From contig MKTB01000003.1 in NCBI GenBank assembly GCA_001897525.1, forward strand, positions 372,001 through 436,000: a stretch of 64,000 nucleotides of DNA, read 5' to 3'. Positions 24,136 to 33,619 of this stretch are shown here, piece by piece; positions within the stretch are counted from its first letter, which is position 1; the number at the start of each line of letters is the position of its first letter. This DNA is from Bacteroidetes bacterium 43-16. GTDB taxonomy: Bacteria; Bacteroidota; Bacteroidia; Chitinophagales; Chitinophagaceae. The position numbers and the translations under genes were made by a program. The notes under the pieces are model-generated. The model saw nothing but the letters and a program-made list of their open reading frames with translations, was not told the DNA's origin and ran no database searches.

Positions 24136-25809
24136 ATGAACCGCAAATTATACCTTATTTTATGTATTATCCTGTCTGTCCTGTTGACCAAACAGGTATC
24201 TGCCCAAAAGGCTGCAATAGCCAATACAAATATGATCTCTGTAAATGCAGACAATTTCAGAGAGGGCTTTTTGAAAAGTAATCATACCTATGTGATAAAA
24301 ACACCGGTCAACCTGAAGTCAAACACGGTGCGGCTTCCGCAAAACGTTACGCTTAAATTTGAGCCCGGAGGCTATTTGCTCAATGGAACGGTAGTGGGCA
24401 ATAATACAGGTATTGTGGCACCGGATCGCCTGATCTTTAAGAGAAATATCACCATCAGCGGCACCTGGAATATAGCCAAGGCCACTTCTGACTGGTTTGA
24501 TTGTGCAAAAAATGGCTATTCCATCGATTATAAAACGTTCCTGGCTTATGACTTTAACGGCACAAAGGATTTCGGGTATAAATATAACGGCAAACTATAC
24601 CGGGCCGGCACTTCCCCGAATGTAAACTGGACTGATGATACCTACCCGCTCAACCAGCTGCTGAACCTGAAAGCAAAGCATACCGTCATTACTAAGGGTA
24701 TCTATATGGTCAGGCCGATAGAAAACACGCTTAATGAACAAACCTTTACTATGCAGGACTATGCCCTGCGCCTCAGGAATGCCGACAACTGTACCCTGGA
24801 GATCAACGGAACGCTGAAAATGATCGTTGCTACCCAAAGTACTTATTACCTCCTGATCATCTACAATTCAAAAAACTTTACGCTTACAGGTACCGGAAAA
24901 CTGGAAGGAGATATTTATGAACATGCCGGCACTACCGGGGAATGGGGCTTCCTGTTCCATGGGGCCGGACTGGTTGATTTTAAGCACAGCAACCTGACCT
25001 ATGAAGGGGCCTGGGGAGACGGTGTATTCATCAGCTATGGCAGGATCAAAATGAGCACTGCGGAAAGTTATAATTACAACCATCATCACAAAAATCTAAC
25101 AATAAATCTTTGCCGAAGAAATGGCCTGGTCTATGAATTGGGCGATAATGTAGTGATTGAAAATTGCCAGTTTGACGGTCATAAAAGCAGAAGGGGAACG
25201 CCAACTTATGCCGGTATTGACATTGAGCCTTTCTGGAAAGGTGCAGTACCTATTTTTAACTGTAAAAACATAAATGTAAAAAACAGCACCTTTAAAAATT
25301 ATATGTTCGGGCCTGCAGTGCGGTATGAACGTGTCATGGGTGGTACTATAGAAGGTAATACCTTTTCCTGGAACGCGCATGATATCTCTGTAGGACAATG
25401 TTACCCGGAATTTGAGAAGAACCCGCTACAGACGGCAGTAACCCCGAAACGGGACTTCATTGAGATCTTCAATAACCGATCTGACAGCTCTGCTTACTTT
25501 TTAGTGACCAGTGACCTGAATCCCAATAAGGTGAAAGCATACAACAACAAAATCTATGATTGTTCCGGTTATATATTCAGTCAGGGCAATTTCATGCTGT
25601 TTGAGTTCTACAACAATACTATTGTCAATGCTCCTGAGCTTGGCATAACGCTCACAGGCGATGTCATCAAAATGAACAATAATTCATTCAAAAACGTCAT
25701 TAAATTTTTTGGCATGGATAAAAAAACATTTATCAATAGCAATTACAAGTTTGACAAAAGTAAGGTTGCGCCAAAGGTTTTTGAATTTAAAAACAATAAG
25801 GTCCTTTAA
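24136..25809 (+). CDS. Secreted right-handed parallel beta-helix protein
   Basis: A 557-residue exported protein with signal peptide ending QVSAQ. From about residue 180 the repeated short hydrophobic-N/G-x pattern (LTINLCRRNGLVYELGDNVVIENCQFDG, INVKNSTFKNYMFG, GTIEGNTFSWNAHDISVG, VKAYNNKIYDCSG, LFEFYNNTIVNAPELGITLTG, IKMNNNSFKNVIKFF) gives the coils of a pectate-lyase/glycosidase-type beta-helix with Asn ladders. The N-terminal part (VTLKFEPGGYLLNGTVVG) resembles the cap region of such proteins. Catalytic residues are not obvious, so lyase, hydrolase or a binding role are all possible. There is no T9SS sorting domain and no SusC/D pair nearby. No terminator was found before copA. Confidence 0.75.
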   Translation: MNRKLYLILCIILSVLLTKQVSAQKAAIANTNMISVNADNFREGFLKSNHTYVIKTPVNLKSNTVRLPQNVTLKFEPGGYLLNGTVVGNNTGIVAPDRLIFKRNITISGTWNIAKATSDWFDCAKNGYSIDYKTFLAYDFNGTKDFGYKYNGKLYRAGTSPNVNWTDDTYPLNQLLNLKAKHTVITKGIYMVRPIENTLNEQTFTMQDYALRLRNADNCTLEINGTLKMIVATQSTYYLLIIYNSKNFTLTGTGKLEGDIYEHAGTTGEWGFLFHGAGLVDFKHSNLTYEGAWGDGVFISYGRIKMSTAESYNYNHHHKNLTINLCRRNGLVYELGDNVVIENCQFDGHKSRRGTPTYAGIDIEPFWKGAVPIFNCKNINVKNSTFKNYMFGPAVRYERVMGGTIEGNTFSWNAHDISVGQCYPEFEKNPLQTAVTPKRDFIEIFNNRSDSSAYFLVTSDLNPNKVKAYNNKIYDCSGYIFSQGNFMLFEFYNNTIVNAPELGITLTGDVIKMNNNSFKNVIKFFGMDKKTFINSNYKFDKSKVAPKVFEFKNNKVL

Positions 25810-25870
25810 GTTTTCAAAATCATATAAACTTATTCCTGATTAACATAACAGTTTAAGTCCGGACTAGCCC

Positions 25871-25878
25871 TAGCTTTG
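25871..25878 (+). promoter_or_regulatory. -7 box of the copper ATPase gene
   Basis: TAGCTTTG, 23 bp before ATG 25902. Confidence 0.6.
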
Positions 25879-25901
25879 CAATAAGTAAGATTGTGCGTAT
25901 T

Positions 25902-28499
25902 ATGAAGAAACATTTTAAAGTAGAGGGCATGACCTGTAATGGTTGCAGAACAACCGTTGAGCAGGCTTTAAATACATTACCGGGAGTACAGGCAAAAGTT
26001 CAATTGAAGTCCGGGCTGGCACAGGTGGAAGCGCCGCAGGATATTCCTTTAAAAGCGATGCAGGAGGCCATTGCAGCGGAAGGACATTATACGATCACTG
26101 AAATAAGTGAAGAGAAAGCCGCAGCCCATCAGCACCATCATCCTCACCACGAGGAACCGGAGCAGGCCACACTATCCATCAGCAAAGCGGACCACGAGGT
26201 ATATGATACGGACAAGTATTATTGCCCGATGTTTTGTGAAGGGGATAAACTGTATGAGGAGGAGGGCAGATGCCCGGTCTGTAAGATGCATTTAAAAAAA
26301 CTGCCCGCAGGAACTAACATTGCAACGGTAAAACTCGCGATGAATACGGGTAACAGTGCCCCCAAACCTAAGATCACCGGTTCCGGTTTTTATTGCCCGA
26401 TGCAATGTGAAGGGGACAAAACTTATGACAAGCCCGGCGACTGCCCTGTTTGCGGCATGAGCCTGGTACCGGTGGAAACCGGTGGCGAAACGGTAGATAC
26501 TTCTTACCTGGATCTGCGAAAAAAATTCATCGTTGCGCTATGTTTTACGATCCCGATCTTTATTCTATCCATGGGCGGCATGATCGAAGGCGGTTTCATA
26601 CAAAGATTAATGCCTCAGCATACGTCCAACTGGGTTCAATTTGCCCTGACCCTGCCGGTAGTCTTTTATGCCGCCTGGATATTTTTTGTACGGGCCTGGA
26701 ACTCTTTCCGGACAGGCAACCTGAATATGTTCAGCCTCATTGGCCTGGGTGCCGGAGCGGCCTTTATTTTTAGTTTACTGGCGCTATTTTACCCCGATAT
26801 TTTCCCCGAACAGTTCAAAGATCATCATGGCGGTGTCCATTTGTACTTTGAAGCTGTTGCTGTAATTCTCACTTTAGTGTTGCTGGGCCAAGTCATGGAA
26901 GCGAAAGCGCATCACCAGACCAGCTCCGCCATCAAAGCCTTATTGCAACTGGCTCCCACAGAAGCCACTGCTTTATTAGACGGACAGGAAATCAAAATTG
27001 ACATAAAGGACATTAAAGCGGGTAATATACTGAAGGTAAAGCCGGGAGAAAGAATTCCGGTGGACGGTATCATTACCGAAGGCAGCTCCAGTATTGACGA
27101 ATCTATGATCACCGGAGAACCTATCCCGGTAGAGAAGACCGTCCGGGATACTGTAAGCTCCGGTACGATCAATGGCAATAAAAGCTTTTTGATGAAAGCC
27201 GAAAAGGTCGGCGATGAAACCCTTCTGGCGCAGATCATCGCAATGGTCAATGCGGCCAGCCGCTCCCGTGCACCAATACAAAAGCTGGCGGATAAGGTGG
27301 CCAAATATTTTTTGCCTGCAGTAATTTCTATCGCTGTGCTTTCCCTGGTGGTATGGGCTATCTTCGGGGGTAAAGAAGGTTACCTGTTTGGCATGGCTAA
27401 TGCACTTGCGGTGCTGATCGTAGCTTGTCCCTGTGCGCTGGGACTGGCAACGCCTATGTCTGTTATGGTGGGTGTGGGTAAAGGGGCCCAGAACGGTGTG
27501 CTGATCAAAAATGCGGCGGCTTTGGAGACTATGGATAAGGTAGATGTACTCATTGTCGACAAAACCGGCACTTTGACGGAAGGCAAGCCTTCTATGGAAA
27601 GTATGGTCCATACAGATCAATGGGATCAGAATACTGTTTTGCGCTATGCCGCTGCGGTCAACCAAAACTCTGAGCATCCCCTGGCTATGGCCGTGGCGCA
27701 GTTTGCCCAGCAAAAAAACGTATTTATTCCTTCTGTGGGAATGTTTGAAGCGGTTACAGGAAAGGGTGTTACCGGCATCGTGGAAGCGAAGCAAATAGCA
27801 CTGGGAAATGATAAGCTGATGCAGGATGTAAATGCTGTCATTACAGAAGAGGTAAAGCAAAAGGTGGCACAATTACAGGCGAAGGGCAAAACGGTCTCTT
27901 ACCTTGCTGTGGCGGGTAAACTGGCGGGCTATACGGTGATATCAGATGCAATCAAGACCAGCAGCCGCAATGCTATTCAAAGCCTGATGGAGCAGGGCAT
28001 AGATGTGATCATGCTTACCGGCGACAATGAACTTACGGCGCAATCAGTGGCGGCTGAAATTGGCTTAAACCATTTTAAAGCACAATGCCTGCCCGGGGAT
28101 AAATTAAATGAAATAAAAAGGCTGCAGGGTACAGGCAAGATCGTAGCTATGGCAGGAGACGGTATTAATGATGCACCGGCACTGGCACAATCTAACGTGG
28201 GCATTGCTATGGGCACCGGTACCGATGTGGCGATTGAAAGTGCAGCGATCACCTTATTGAAAGGAGACCTGAACGGCATCGTGAAGGCTAAAAAGCTGAG
28301 CCACCAGGTGATGCAGAATATCAAACAAAACCTGTTCTTTGCTTTTATCTATAATACACTTGGCGTACCTGTAGCCGCCGGTCTTTTATATCCTTTCTTT
28401 GGCCTCTTAATGTCTCCCATGCTGGCCGCAGTAGCCATGAGCTTCAGCTCTGTCTCTGTGATTGCCAATGCGCTCCGCCTAAGGAGTAAAACATTATAG
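25902..28499 (+). CDS. copA: Copper-translocating P1B-type ATPase with HMA and two heavy-metal-binding domains
   Basis: Exports Cu+ from the cytoplasm using ATP. The 865 residues read in order: HMA domain with C12-N-G-C15 (GMTCNGCR), a His-rich linker ([12 protein letters not shown], about residue 70), and two YHS-like metal-binding modules. The modules ([10 protein letters not shown]...CPVCKM and [10 protein letters not shown]...CPVCGM) each carry CPM-C plus CPxC. The transporter core has CPC in [12 protein letters not shown] (about residue 509), phosphorylation site DKTGTLTEG (about 553), the P1B HP motif in NSEHPLAMA, and [10 protein letters not shown] (about 753). The start is ATG 25902 rather than GTG 25893, because it gives the standard [12 protein letters not shown] beginning. 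Stand-alone: no CopZ, CsoR or efflux operon adjoins it. A terminator follows. Confidence 0.96.
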   Translation: MKKHFKVEGMTCNGCRTTVEQALNTLPGVQAKVQLKSGLAQVEAPQDIPLKAMQEAIAAEGHYTITEISEEKAAAHQHHHPHHEEPEQATLSISKADHEVYDTDKYYCPMFCEGDKLYEEEGRCPVCKMHLKKLPAGTNIATVKLAMNTGNSAPKPKITGSGFYCPMQCEGDKTYDKPGDCPVCGMSLVPVETGGETVDTSYLDLRKKFIVALCFTIPIFILSMGGMIEGGFIQRLMPQHTSNWVQFALTLPVVFYAAWIFFVRAWNSFRTGNLNMFSLIGLGAGAAFIFSLLALFYPDIFPEQFKDHHGGVHLYFEAVAVILTLVLLGQVMEAKAHHQTSSAIKALLQLAPTEATALLDGQEIKIDIKDIKAGNILKVKPGERIPVDGIITEGSSSIDESMITGEPIPVEKTVRDTVSSGTINGNKSFLMKAEKVGDETLLAQIIAMVNAASRSRAPIQKLADKVAKYFLPAVISIAVLSLVVWAIFGGKEGYLFGMANALAVLIVACPCALGLATPMSVMVGVGKGAQNGVLIKNAAALETMDKVDVLIVDKTGTLTEGKPSMESMVHTDQWDQNTVLRYAAAVNQNSEHPLAMAVAQFAQQKNVFIPSVGMFEAVTGKGVTGIVEAKQIALGNDKLMQDVNAVITEEVKQKVAQLQAKGKTVSYLAVAGKLAGYTVISDAIKTSSRNAIQSLMEQGIDVIMLTGDNELTAQSVAAEIGLNHFKAQCLPGDKLNEIKRLQGTGKIVAMAGDGINDAPALAQSNVGIAMGTGTDVAIESAAITLLKGDLNGIVKAKKLSHQVMQNIKQNLFFAFIYNTLGVPVAAGLLYPFFGLLMSPMLAAVAMSFSSVSVIANALRLRSKTL

Positions 28500-28514
28500 T
28501 AAGCAATAAAAGCA

Positions 28515-28549
28515 AGGCCCGGTATACAACAAGTTTACCGGGCCTCTTT
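28515..28549 (+). terminator. Terminator after copA
   Basis: 10-bp GC-rich stem AGGCCCGGTA (28515-28524) with 28536-28545, followed by CTTTG. The T tract is weak. Confidence 0.65.
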
Positions 28550-28665
28550 GTATCTATACCCTCTTAATTCTTTGTTGTATCCTTCCCTGGGACATCCCCG
28601 ATGATATGTTTGCGCTCCAACAAATCCATTAATTAATATCCGGGCTACAACCACATAGCCGCAAT

Positions 28666-28698
28666 AAAAAAGTGATCACCTTAAGGCAATCACTTTTT
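28666..28698 (-). terminator. Terminator of the TPR membrane protein gene
   Basis: 10-bp stem AAAAAGTGAT (28667-28676) with 28689-28698, T run on the minus strand, 24 bp past the stop codon. Confidence 0.8.
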
Positions 28699-28722
28699 AA
28701 CATCGTTGATCCAACGCTTTGA

Positions 28723-29436
28723 TTAGTCTATCGTAAGCTCCCCTACTCTAGCCAGGTATTTATTGATATCCATAGCTTGTTGACTCATCGGGTATTTTTC
28801 TTTCACTTCTTTATACAGCTTTTTAGCTTCTTCAATTTTTCCGGCTTTTTCGTTGGCTAAACCGGCACGGAAGGTGTACAATGCAGAAGTGTATTGATCA
28901 TTCTCGTTAGCGGCAGCCTTCTTGTAGTGCTCCAGCGCTTTATCCAGTTTATTGGTTTCCATGTAGGCATCGCCCAATGATCCGTTAGCCAGGTTACCGA
29001 CTACGGTACCTTTCCCGTCAAATTCGCTCAGGTATTTGATGGCATTATTGGCATCACCTGTTTTAAGGTAGCTCATACCCAGGTAGTATTTGGCCAAGTT
29101 TGCCGCATCTGTTCCGGAGTATTTTTTAATAATATTCAAAGCTCCGGTACTTTGTCCGTCACCGTTGATCACTAAATTAGAAGAATCCGCCTCAAACCAG
29201 TTTTGTACTTTAAACAAAGCCCTGCTTGCTTTTTCTTCGTTAGGAGCCTGTATCAAATATTTATAGCCAAAATATCCGCCTACCAATACCAGGACAGCAA
29301 CCACTAATCCGATAATTACCTTCTTATTCTTTTCAAAAGAATTTTGCATTCTGAACATTGCCATATCGCCAGATGCAGCATTGCCCGATGCGCCAAATTC
29401 TTCTACTCCGGTTTTATTTCTTGAGGTTTGTGCCAT
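28723..29436 (-). CDS. Membrane-anchored tetratricopeptide repeat protein (YfgM-like)
   Basis: A 237-residue protein. A polar cytoplasmic N-terminus of about 38 residues is followed by one membrane helix (VIIGLVVAVLVLVGGYFGYKYL, residues 40-60) and an external helical domain with TPR units: AKYYLGMSYLKTGDANNAIKYLSEF, GNLANGSLGDAYMETNKLDKALEHYKKAA, and ALYTFRAGLANEKAGKIEEAKKLYKEVKEKYP. This layout equals YfgM, a periplasmic TPR chaperone partner of SecYEG in proteobacteria; Bacteroidota homologues are common but uncharacterised. A near-consensus -7 box (minus-strand TAATTTCG, 29468-29475) lies 31 bp upstream. Monocistronic. Confidence 0.87.
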   Translation of the reverse strand: MAQTSRNKTGVEEFGASGNAASGDMAMFRMQNSFEKNKKVIIGLVVAVLVLVGGYFGYKYLIQAPNEEKASRALFKVQNWFEADSSNLVINGDGQSTGALNIIKKYSGTDAANLAKYYLGMSYLKTGDANNAIKYLSEFDGKGTVVGNLANGSLGDAYMETNKLDKALEHYKKAAANENDQYTSALYTFRAGLANEKAGKIEEAKKLYKEVKEKYPMSQQAMDINKYLARVGELTID

Positions 29437-29592
29437 TTTAATATTAAATTATGATACATTTAAGTTCGCGAAATTATAACAAATTTGTAAAAATGTCAAA
29501 TATTTAACGCATCGAATCCTAATAAAATACGGTTTTATAAGCAAACCAGGCAAACAAAATGTATATTTTCTCCTGATTTACCTGCCTTGGAT

Positions 29593-29600
29593 TAATTTTG
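29593..29600 (+). promoter_or_regulatory. -7 box of tatD-tcdA, 5 nt from the ATG
   Basis: TAATTTTG ends 5 nt before ATG 29606, so transcription should begin at or inside the start codon region. Confidence 0.55.
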
Positions 29601-29605
29601 AACCG

Positions 29606-30238
29606 ATGAAGGGTATTATTGACATACATACACATACTCCCGGGCACAGTAATGCGCTCCTTAATTATTACCGGCAATTTGAGCAGAGTGCTGCGGTACC
29701 CTGCTGTAGCCTGGGCCTGCATCCCTGGTATACTGATGAGGCTACCTTTGAACAATTGGCAATCTTTGCGGAGCAGGAAAATGTGCTGGCGATCGGGGAA
29801 TGTGGCCTGGATAAACTATGTGAAACAGGCTGGTTCTTGCAGGAAGAGCTGTTCCGTTTACAGGTTGAGCTGGCTAACCGGCTCAACAAACCCCTGATCA
29901 TTCATTGTGTACGCGCTTATAGTGAATGCATACAAGTCCTTGCCTCTGCAAAAGTCCCGGTTATTTTCCACGGCTTCAATCGTAACCTTTCTGTGGCACA
30001 AATGCTTTTGGCCAAAGGTTTTTATTTGTCCATAGGAGCGGCCATTTTCAATACTGCTTTTGAAGCCGTTTTTGCGGCATTGCCTCCTGAGCGGATCTTC
30101 TTCGAAACGGATGATCGTGCAGATCTGGCTATAGAATCGGTCTATAAAAGAGCGGCAGAACTCCAAAAAATTGAGGTAGAATCCCTTATTTTGCAGGTTG
30201 AGCATAATTTTCAAAAAGTATTTAGTAATGCAAGATAA
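29606..30238 (+). CDS. TatD-family metal-dependent hydrolase (short form)
   Basis: TIM-barrel metal hydrolase related to TatD/YcfH DNases. Metal ligands are recognisable: DIHTH at residues 6-10, GECGLD (Glu of the metal site), IIHCVRAYSE (His) and the terminal Asp in FFETDD. At 210 residues it is shorter than the usual 255-265. The HCFSG region reads FHGFNRN and the C-terminal helices are reduced, as seen in a Bacteroidota subgroup. The substrate is uncertain (3'-5' DNA exonuclease or D-aminoacyl hydrolase in characterised relatives). The last 11 nt overlap tcdA, implying translational coupling. Confidence 0.88.
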   Translation: MKGIIDIHTHTPGHSNALLNYYRQFEQSAAVPCCSLGLHPWYTDEATFEQLAIFAEQENVLAIGECGLDKLCETGWFLQEELFRLQVELANRLNKPLIIHCVRAYSECIQVLASAKVPVIFHGFNRNLSVAQMLLAKGFYLSIGAAIFNTAFEAVFAALPPERIFFETDDRADLAIESVYKRAAELQKIEVESLILQVEHNFQKVFSNAR

Positions 30239-30962
30239 AAGTTGGTTGTCCAGGACAGCGCTCCTGATCGGGGATGAAGCCCTGGACAAATTGACCCAGA
30301 GCCATGTTATGGTGGTAGGTCTGGGAGGCGTAGGTTCCTATGCCGCAGAGTTTGTATGTCGTGCCGGAGTAGGTAAAATGACTATTATTGACGGGGATGT
30401 GGTAGACCCTACGAATCGTAACCGGCAGTTGCCTGCTTTGTCCACCAACCACGGTGTGTCAAAGGCCGATATTATGGCTGAGCGCTTGAAGGCGATCAAC
30501 CCGGAACTGGAATTAACGGTGATCAAAGAGTTCATCACACCGGAAATGGTAGAGAAGCTGATGGAAGAAAAACCAGATTATTTTATTGATGCGATCGACA
30601 GCCTTACGCCCAAATTAACTTTTATCGAGATTGCTTATAACAGTGGTATCCCTTTCGTGAGCTCTATGGGCGCGGGAGGCAAACTGGACCCGACAAAGTT
30701 AAAGGTTACTGATATTTCCAAAACGTATAACTGTCCTTTCGCGATGAAGGTGCGTAAACGTTTAAAGAAAAAGAATATCCGCAAAAACGTGAAGGTGGTT
30801 TATTCAGACGAGCGCCCGGTGTATGAATCCATGATGCTGACGGATGGCACTAATTTCAAAAAGTCGTTTTATGGCACGATCTCTTATGTTCCTGCTGCCT
30901 TTGGCGGTGCGGTAGCCTCTGTGGCGATAAGGGACCTGATTGAGTGGGAGGAAAGGAAGTAG
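30228..30962 (+). CDS. tcdA: tRNA threonylcarbamoyladenosine dehydratase (ThiF/E1-like)
   Basis: ATP-dependent enzyme that cyclises t6A37 of ANN-decoding tRNAs to ct6A. 244 residues from MQDKSWLSRTALLIGD. The nucleotide-binding motif is VMVVGLGGVGSYAAEFVCRAGVG. The adenylation region has DGDVVDPTNRNRQ, and the CsdL/TcdA type is supported by YFIDAIDSLTPKL, SSMGAGGKLDP and the C-terminal GSVASVAIRDL-like helix (here VASVAIRDLIEW). The start at 30228 inside the end of tatD is chosen over in-frame 30198 because it begins exactly at the family start and gives an 11-bp overlap. A heptamer tandem repeat starts right after the stop codon. Confidence 0.92.
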   Translation: MQDKSWLSRTALLIGDEALDKLTQSHVMVVGLGGVGSYAAEFVCRAGVGKMTIIDGDVVDPTNRNRQLPALSTNHGVSKADIMAERLKAINPELELTVIKEFITPEMVEKLMEEKPDYFIDAIDSLTPKLTFIEIAYNSGIPFVSSMGAGGKLDPTKLKVTDISKTYNCPFAMKVRKRLKKKNIRKNVKVVYSDERPVYESMMLTDGTNFKKSFYGTISYVPAAFGGAVASVAIRDLIEWEERK

Positions 30963-31050
30963 GTGATGGGTTTGATGGGTGATGGGTGATGGGTGATGAG
31001 TGATAAGTGATAAGTGATGAGTGATAAGTAATAGGTGATAAGTGATAAGT
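30963..31050. repeat. Degenerate 7-bp tandem repeat (GTGATRR)
   Basis: About twelve head-to-tail copies of a 7-bp unit (GTGATGG, GTGATGA, GTGATAA variants) fill 88 bp between the tcdA stop codon and the asnS promoter. Copies change gradually from GG to AA endings. No spacers, so not CRISPR. Confidence 0.85.
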
Positions 31051-31107
31051 GCCTGGAATGGTGTATCAGTGTAATTATCCAGGTTTGCAGTGTTGTTCAA
31101 TTCGTAA

Positions 31108-31138
31108 TTGATAATTAGTAATTGAAACTTTACCTTTG
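31108..31138 (+). promoter_or_regulatory. Promoter of the asnS operon
   Basis: TTG at 31108-31110 and TACCTTTG at 31131-31138, 20 bp apart, 34 bp before the GTG start of asnS. Confidence 0.7.
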
Positions 31139-31172
31139 CAAAAATTCTTAATACATAGTAAAATATATAATC

Positions 31173-32600
31173 GTGAGAACGAAAATCAAAGATATTCTAT
31201 TAAGCGACAAGCTGGATTATGAGGTAATCGTAAAAGGCTGGGTACGCTCTTTCCGTAATAACCAGTTTATTGCCCTCAACGATGGCTCTATTATTGACAA
31301 TATACAGGTCGTGATCAGTGAAAACAGTGATGAGGCTTTATTGAAAAATATACAGACCGGCGCTGCGCTGAGTGTTACCGGGAAGGTGATCGCATCTCAG
31401 GGAAAGGGGCAAAAAGTGGAGATCGTTGCCAGCCAGGTAGAGCTTTTAGGTACTTGTGACCCGGAGCAATTCCCTCTACAGGCCAAAAACCGCCCGAGCC
31501 TGGAATATTTAAGAGAGATCGCACATCTGCGTTTCCGCACCAATGTTTTTGGGGCCGTATTCCGTGTGCGCAACAGCATCGCTTTTGCGATCCATAAATT
31601 CTTTAATGAAAAAGGATTCGTTTACCTGCATACGCCTATCGTTACTGCCTCTGATGCAGAAGGAGCGGGTGAAATGTTCCGGGTGACGACCTTACCTTTT
31701 GACAATCCACCCAGAAAAGAAGACGGAACGATTGACTTCGCTGAAGACTTCTTTGGCAAAAGCACTAACCTCACAGTGAGCGGACAGCTGGAAGCAGAAC
31801 TGGCGGCTATGGCTTTAGGCGAGGTATATACTTTCGGCCCTACTTTCCGTGCGGAAAACTCCAATACGGCACGTCACCTGGCCGAGTTCTGGATGGTGGA
31901 GCCAGAGGTTGCCTTTAACGACCTGCAGGACAATATGAACCTTGCAGAGGAGTTTATGCAATACGTGATCAAATATGTGTTGGATCACAACAAGGAAGAC
32001 CTTGCTTTCCTGCAGGAGCGCCTGATCAATGAAGAAAAACAAAAACCTGCCAATGAGCGCAGTGAAATGACTTTGATTGATAAATTGAACTTTGTCATCG
32101 AAAATAAATTTGAACGCATTACTTATACTGAAGCGATCGACATCCTGTTACAGTCAAAACCTTACCAGAAGAAGCAATTCAAATATGATGTTTCCTGGGG
32201 TATCGACCTGCAGAGTGAGCATGAACGCTTCCTGGTAGAAAAGCACTTTAAAAAACCGGTAATTGTTACTGATTATCCTAAGGACATTAAAGCGTTTTAT
32301 ATGCGCCTGAACGATGATGGCAAGACGGTCGCTGCTATGGACATCCTGGCTCCGGGCATTGGCGAGATCGTAGGCGGTTCTCAGAGAGAAGAGCGCCTGG
32401 AAGTGCTGGAAAGCCGCATGAATGATATGCATATCCCACATGAGGAAATGTACTGGTACCTGGATAGCCGCCGTTTCGGTACGGCACCGCATGCTGGCTT
32501 CGGACTTGGATTTGAGCGTATGGTCTTATTCATCACGGGCATGACCAATATCCGTGACGTGATTCCTTTCCCGAGAACTCCGGGTAATGCTGCATTCTAA
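31173..32600 (+). CDS. asnS: Asparaginyl-tRNA synthetase
   Basis: Class IIb synthetase that charges tRNA-Asn. 475 residues. The N-terminal OB anticodon-binding domain begins [22 protein letters not shown]. The catalytic core has [26 protein letters not shown] (motif 1 region), the motif 2 region [26 protein letters not shown], and motif 3 [35 protein letters not shown] distinguishes AsnRS from AspRS. The start codon is GTG (31173); there is no alternative ATG nearby, and the OB domain begins at once. First gene of a tight cluster (14 bp to the glycosyltransferase). Confidence 0.97.
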   Translation: MRTKIKDILLSDKLDYEVIVKGWVRSFRNNQFIALNDGSIIDNIQVVISENSDEALLKNIQTGAALSVTGKVIASQGKGQKVEIVASQVELLGTCDPEQFPLQAKNRPSLEYLREIAHLRFRTNVFGAVFRVRNSIAFAIHKFFNEKGFVYLHTPIVTASDAEGAGEMFRVTTLPFDNPPRKEDGTIDFAEDFFGKSTNLTVSGQLEAELAAMALGEVYTFGPTFRAENSNTARHLAEFWMVEPEVAFNDLQDNMNLAEEFMQYVIKYVLDHNKEDLAFLQERLINEEKQKPANERSEMTLIDKLNFVIENKFERITYTEAIDILLQSKPYQKKQFKYDVSWGIDLQSEHERFLVEKHFKKPVIVTDYPKDIKAFYMRLNDDGKTVAAMDILAPGIGEIVGGSQREERLEVLESRMNDMHIPHEEMYWYLDSRRFGTAPHAGFGLGFERMVLFITGMTNIRDVIPFPRTPGNAAF

Positions 32601-32614
32601 TCAGGAAAACATAA

Positions 32615-33610
32615 ATGAACTTATACTTATCATTGATCGTACCGGTTTATAACCGCCCCCAGGAAGTGGAAGAATTGCTGAGCAGCCTCTTGCTGCAAAG
32701 GAATAAAAATTTTGAAGTAGTCATTGTTGAAGATGGCTCCGCCATATCCTGTGAGGAGGTCGTGAACCGGTATGCTGATAAGTTGTCTATCAGTTATTAT
32801 ACGAAACCCAATTCGGGGCCGGGACAGAGCCGCAATTACGGTGCAGAACGGGCAAAAGGGAATTATTTTATTTTCCTGGATTCTGATTGTGTGATCCCGG
32901 AAGGATACACAGCAGCCGTTTATCATTCCCTGGAACATCAGTATGTAGATGCTTTCGGCGGACCGGATGCGGCACATGAAAATTTCACGGATTTCCAGAA
33001 AGCGATTAATTATTCGATGACCTCGGTGATCACTACCGGGGGTATCCGTGGTGGCGGGGAAAAGATGGATAAATTCTTTCCGCGCAGCTTCAATATGGGC
33101 TATTCCAAAGAGGTGTTTGAAACTACAGGAGGATTCGGAAAGATCCGTTTCGGAGAGGATATCGATATGAGCATCCGTATCCTGGGCAATGGTTTCAAGA
33201 CAAGGCTGATCAGGGAAGCTTTTGTTTATCATAAGCGCCGCTCTACTTTCCGGCAATTTTTCAAGCAGGTGCACAATTCCGGTATTGCCCGGATCAACCT
33301 GAATAAAAAACACCCGGGAACTTTGAAACTGGTACATGCTTTACCGGCTATATTTACTCTAGGGGTAGCTTTCCTCTTGATTGCCGCTATATTTTGCTGG
33401 TGGTTTCTCCTTCCTTTATTGTTCTTTTTCGTGATCATTTTTGCAGATGCAAGCCTGCGCAATAAAAGCCTGAAGATAGGCTGGTTGTCGATGTGGGTCA
33501 GCTTCGTGCAATTAACGGGTTATGGTTCAGGATTTATTATTGCCTTTATCCGCAGGCATATTTTAGGGCAGGACGAGTTTGCCTCTTTTGAAAAAACATT
33601 TTATAAATAA
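32615..33610 (+). CDS. Glycosyltransferase family 2 with C-terminal membrane helices
   Basis: A 331-residue inverting GT-A enzyme for surface glycan or glycolipid assembly. LSLIVPVYNRPQEVEELLSSL opens the fold, VIVEDGS gives the nucleotide-binding Asp, FLDSDC is the DXD metal site, and FGEDIDMSIRIL holds the ED catalytic base region, followed by the RxxW-like KRRSTFRQF. Two hydrophobic segments (about residues 245-285) anchor it to the inner membrane. Donor and acceptor are not identifiable. It sits between asnS and hemJ with gaps of 14 and 9 bp. Confidence 0.92.
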   Translation: MNLYLSLIVPVYNRPQEVEELLSSLLLQRNKNFEVVIVEDGSAISCEEVVNRYADKLSISYYTKPNSGPGQSRNYGAERAKGNYFIFLDSDCVIPEGYTAAVYHSLEHQYVDAFGGPDAAHENFTDFQKAINYSMTSVITTGGIRGGGEKMDKFFPRSFNMGYSKEVFETTGGFGKIRFGEDIDMSIRILGNGFKTRLIREAFVYHKRRSTFRQFFKQVHNSGIARINLNKKHPGTLKLVHALPAIFTLGVAFLLIAAIFCWWFLLPLLFFFVIIFADASLRNKSLKIGWLSMWVSFVQLTGYGSGFIIAFIRRHILGQDEFASFEKTFYK

Positions 33611-33619
33611 ACGACCGGC

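Noticed and set aside
26976-27872. 298-codon open frame antisense to copA
   Set aside because: Mirror of a well-supported P-type ATPase; composition rich in His, Arg and Cys as expected for an antisense frame.
28571-28635. 21-codon minus-strand frame (begins MDLLERKHIIG) between copA and the TPR gene
   Set aside because: Very short, no promoter, and sits between two terminators; not enough support.
30963-31050. Possible CRISPR array
   Set aside because: Seven-bp unit without spacers and no cas genes anywhere in the window.
30804-31100. Minus-strand frame with ITHH-type peptide repeat
   Set aside because: Its repetitive peptide is only the translation of the heptamer DNA repeat, and it overlaps the 3' end of tcdA.
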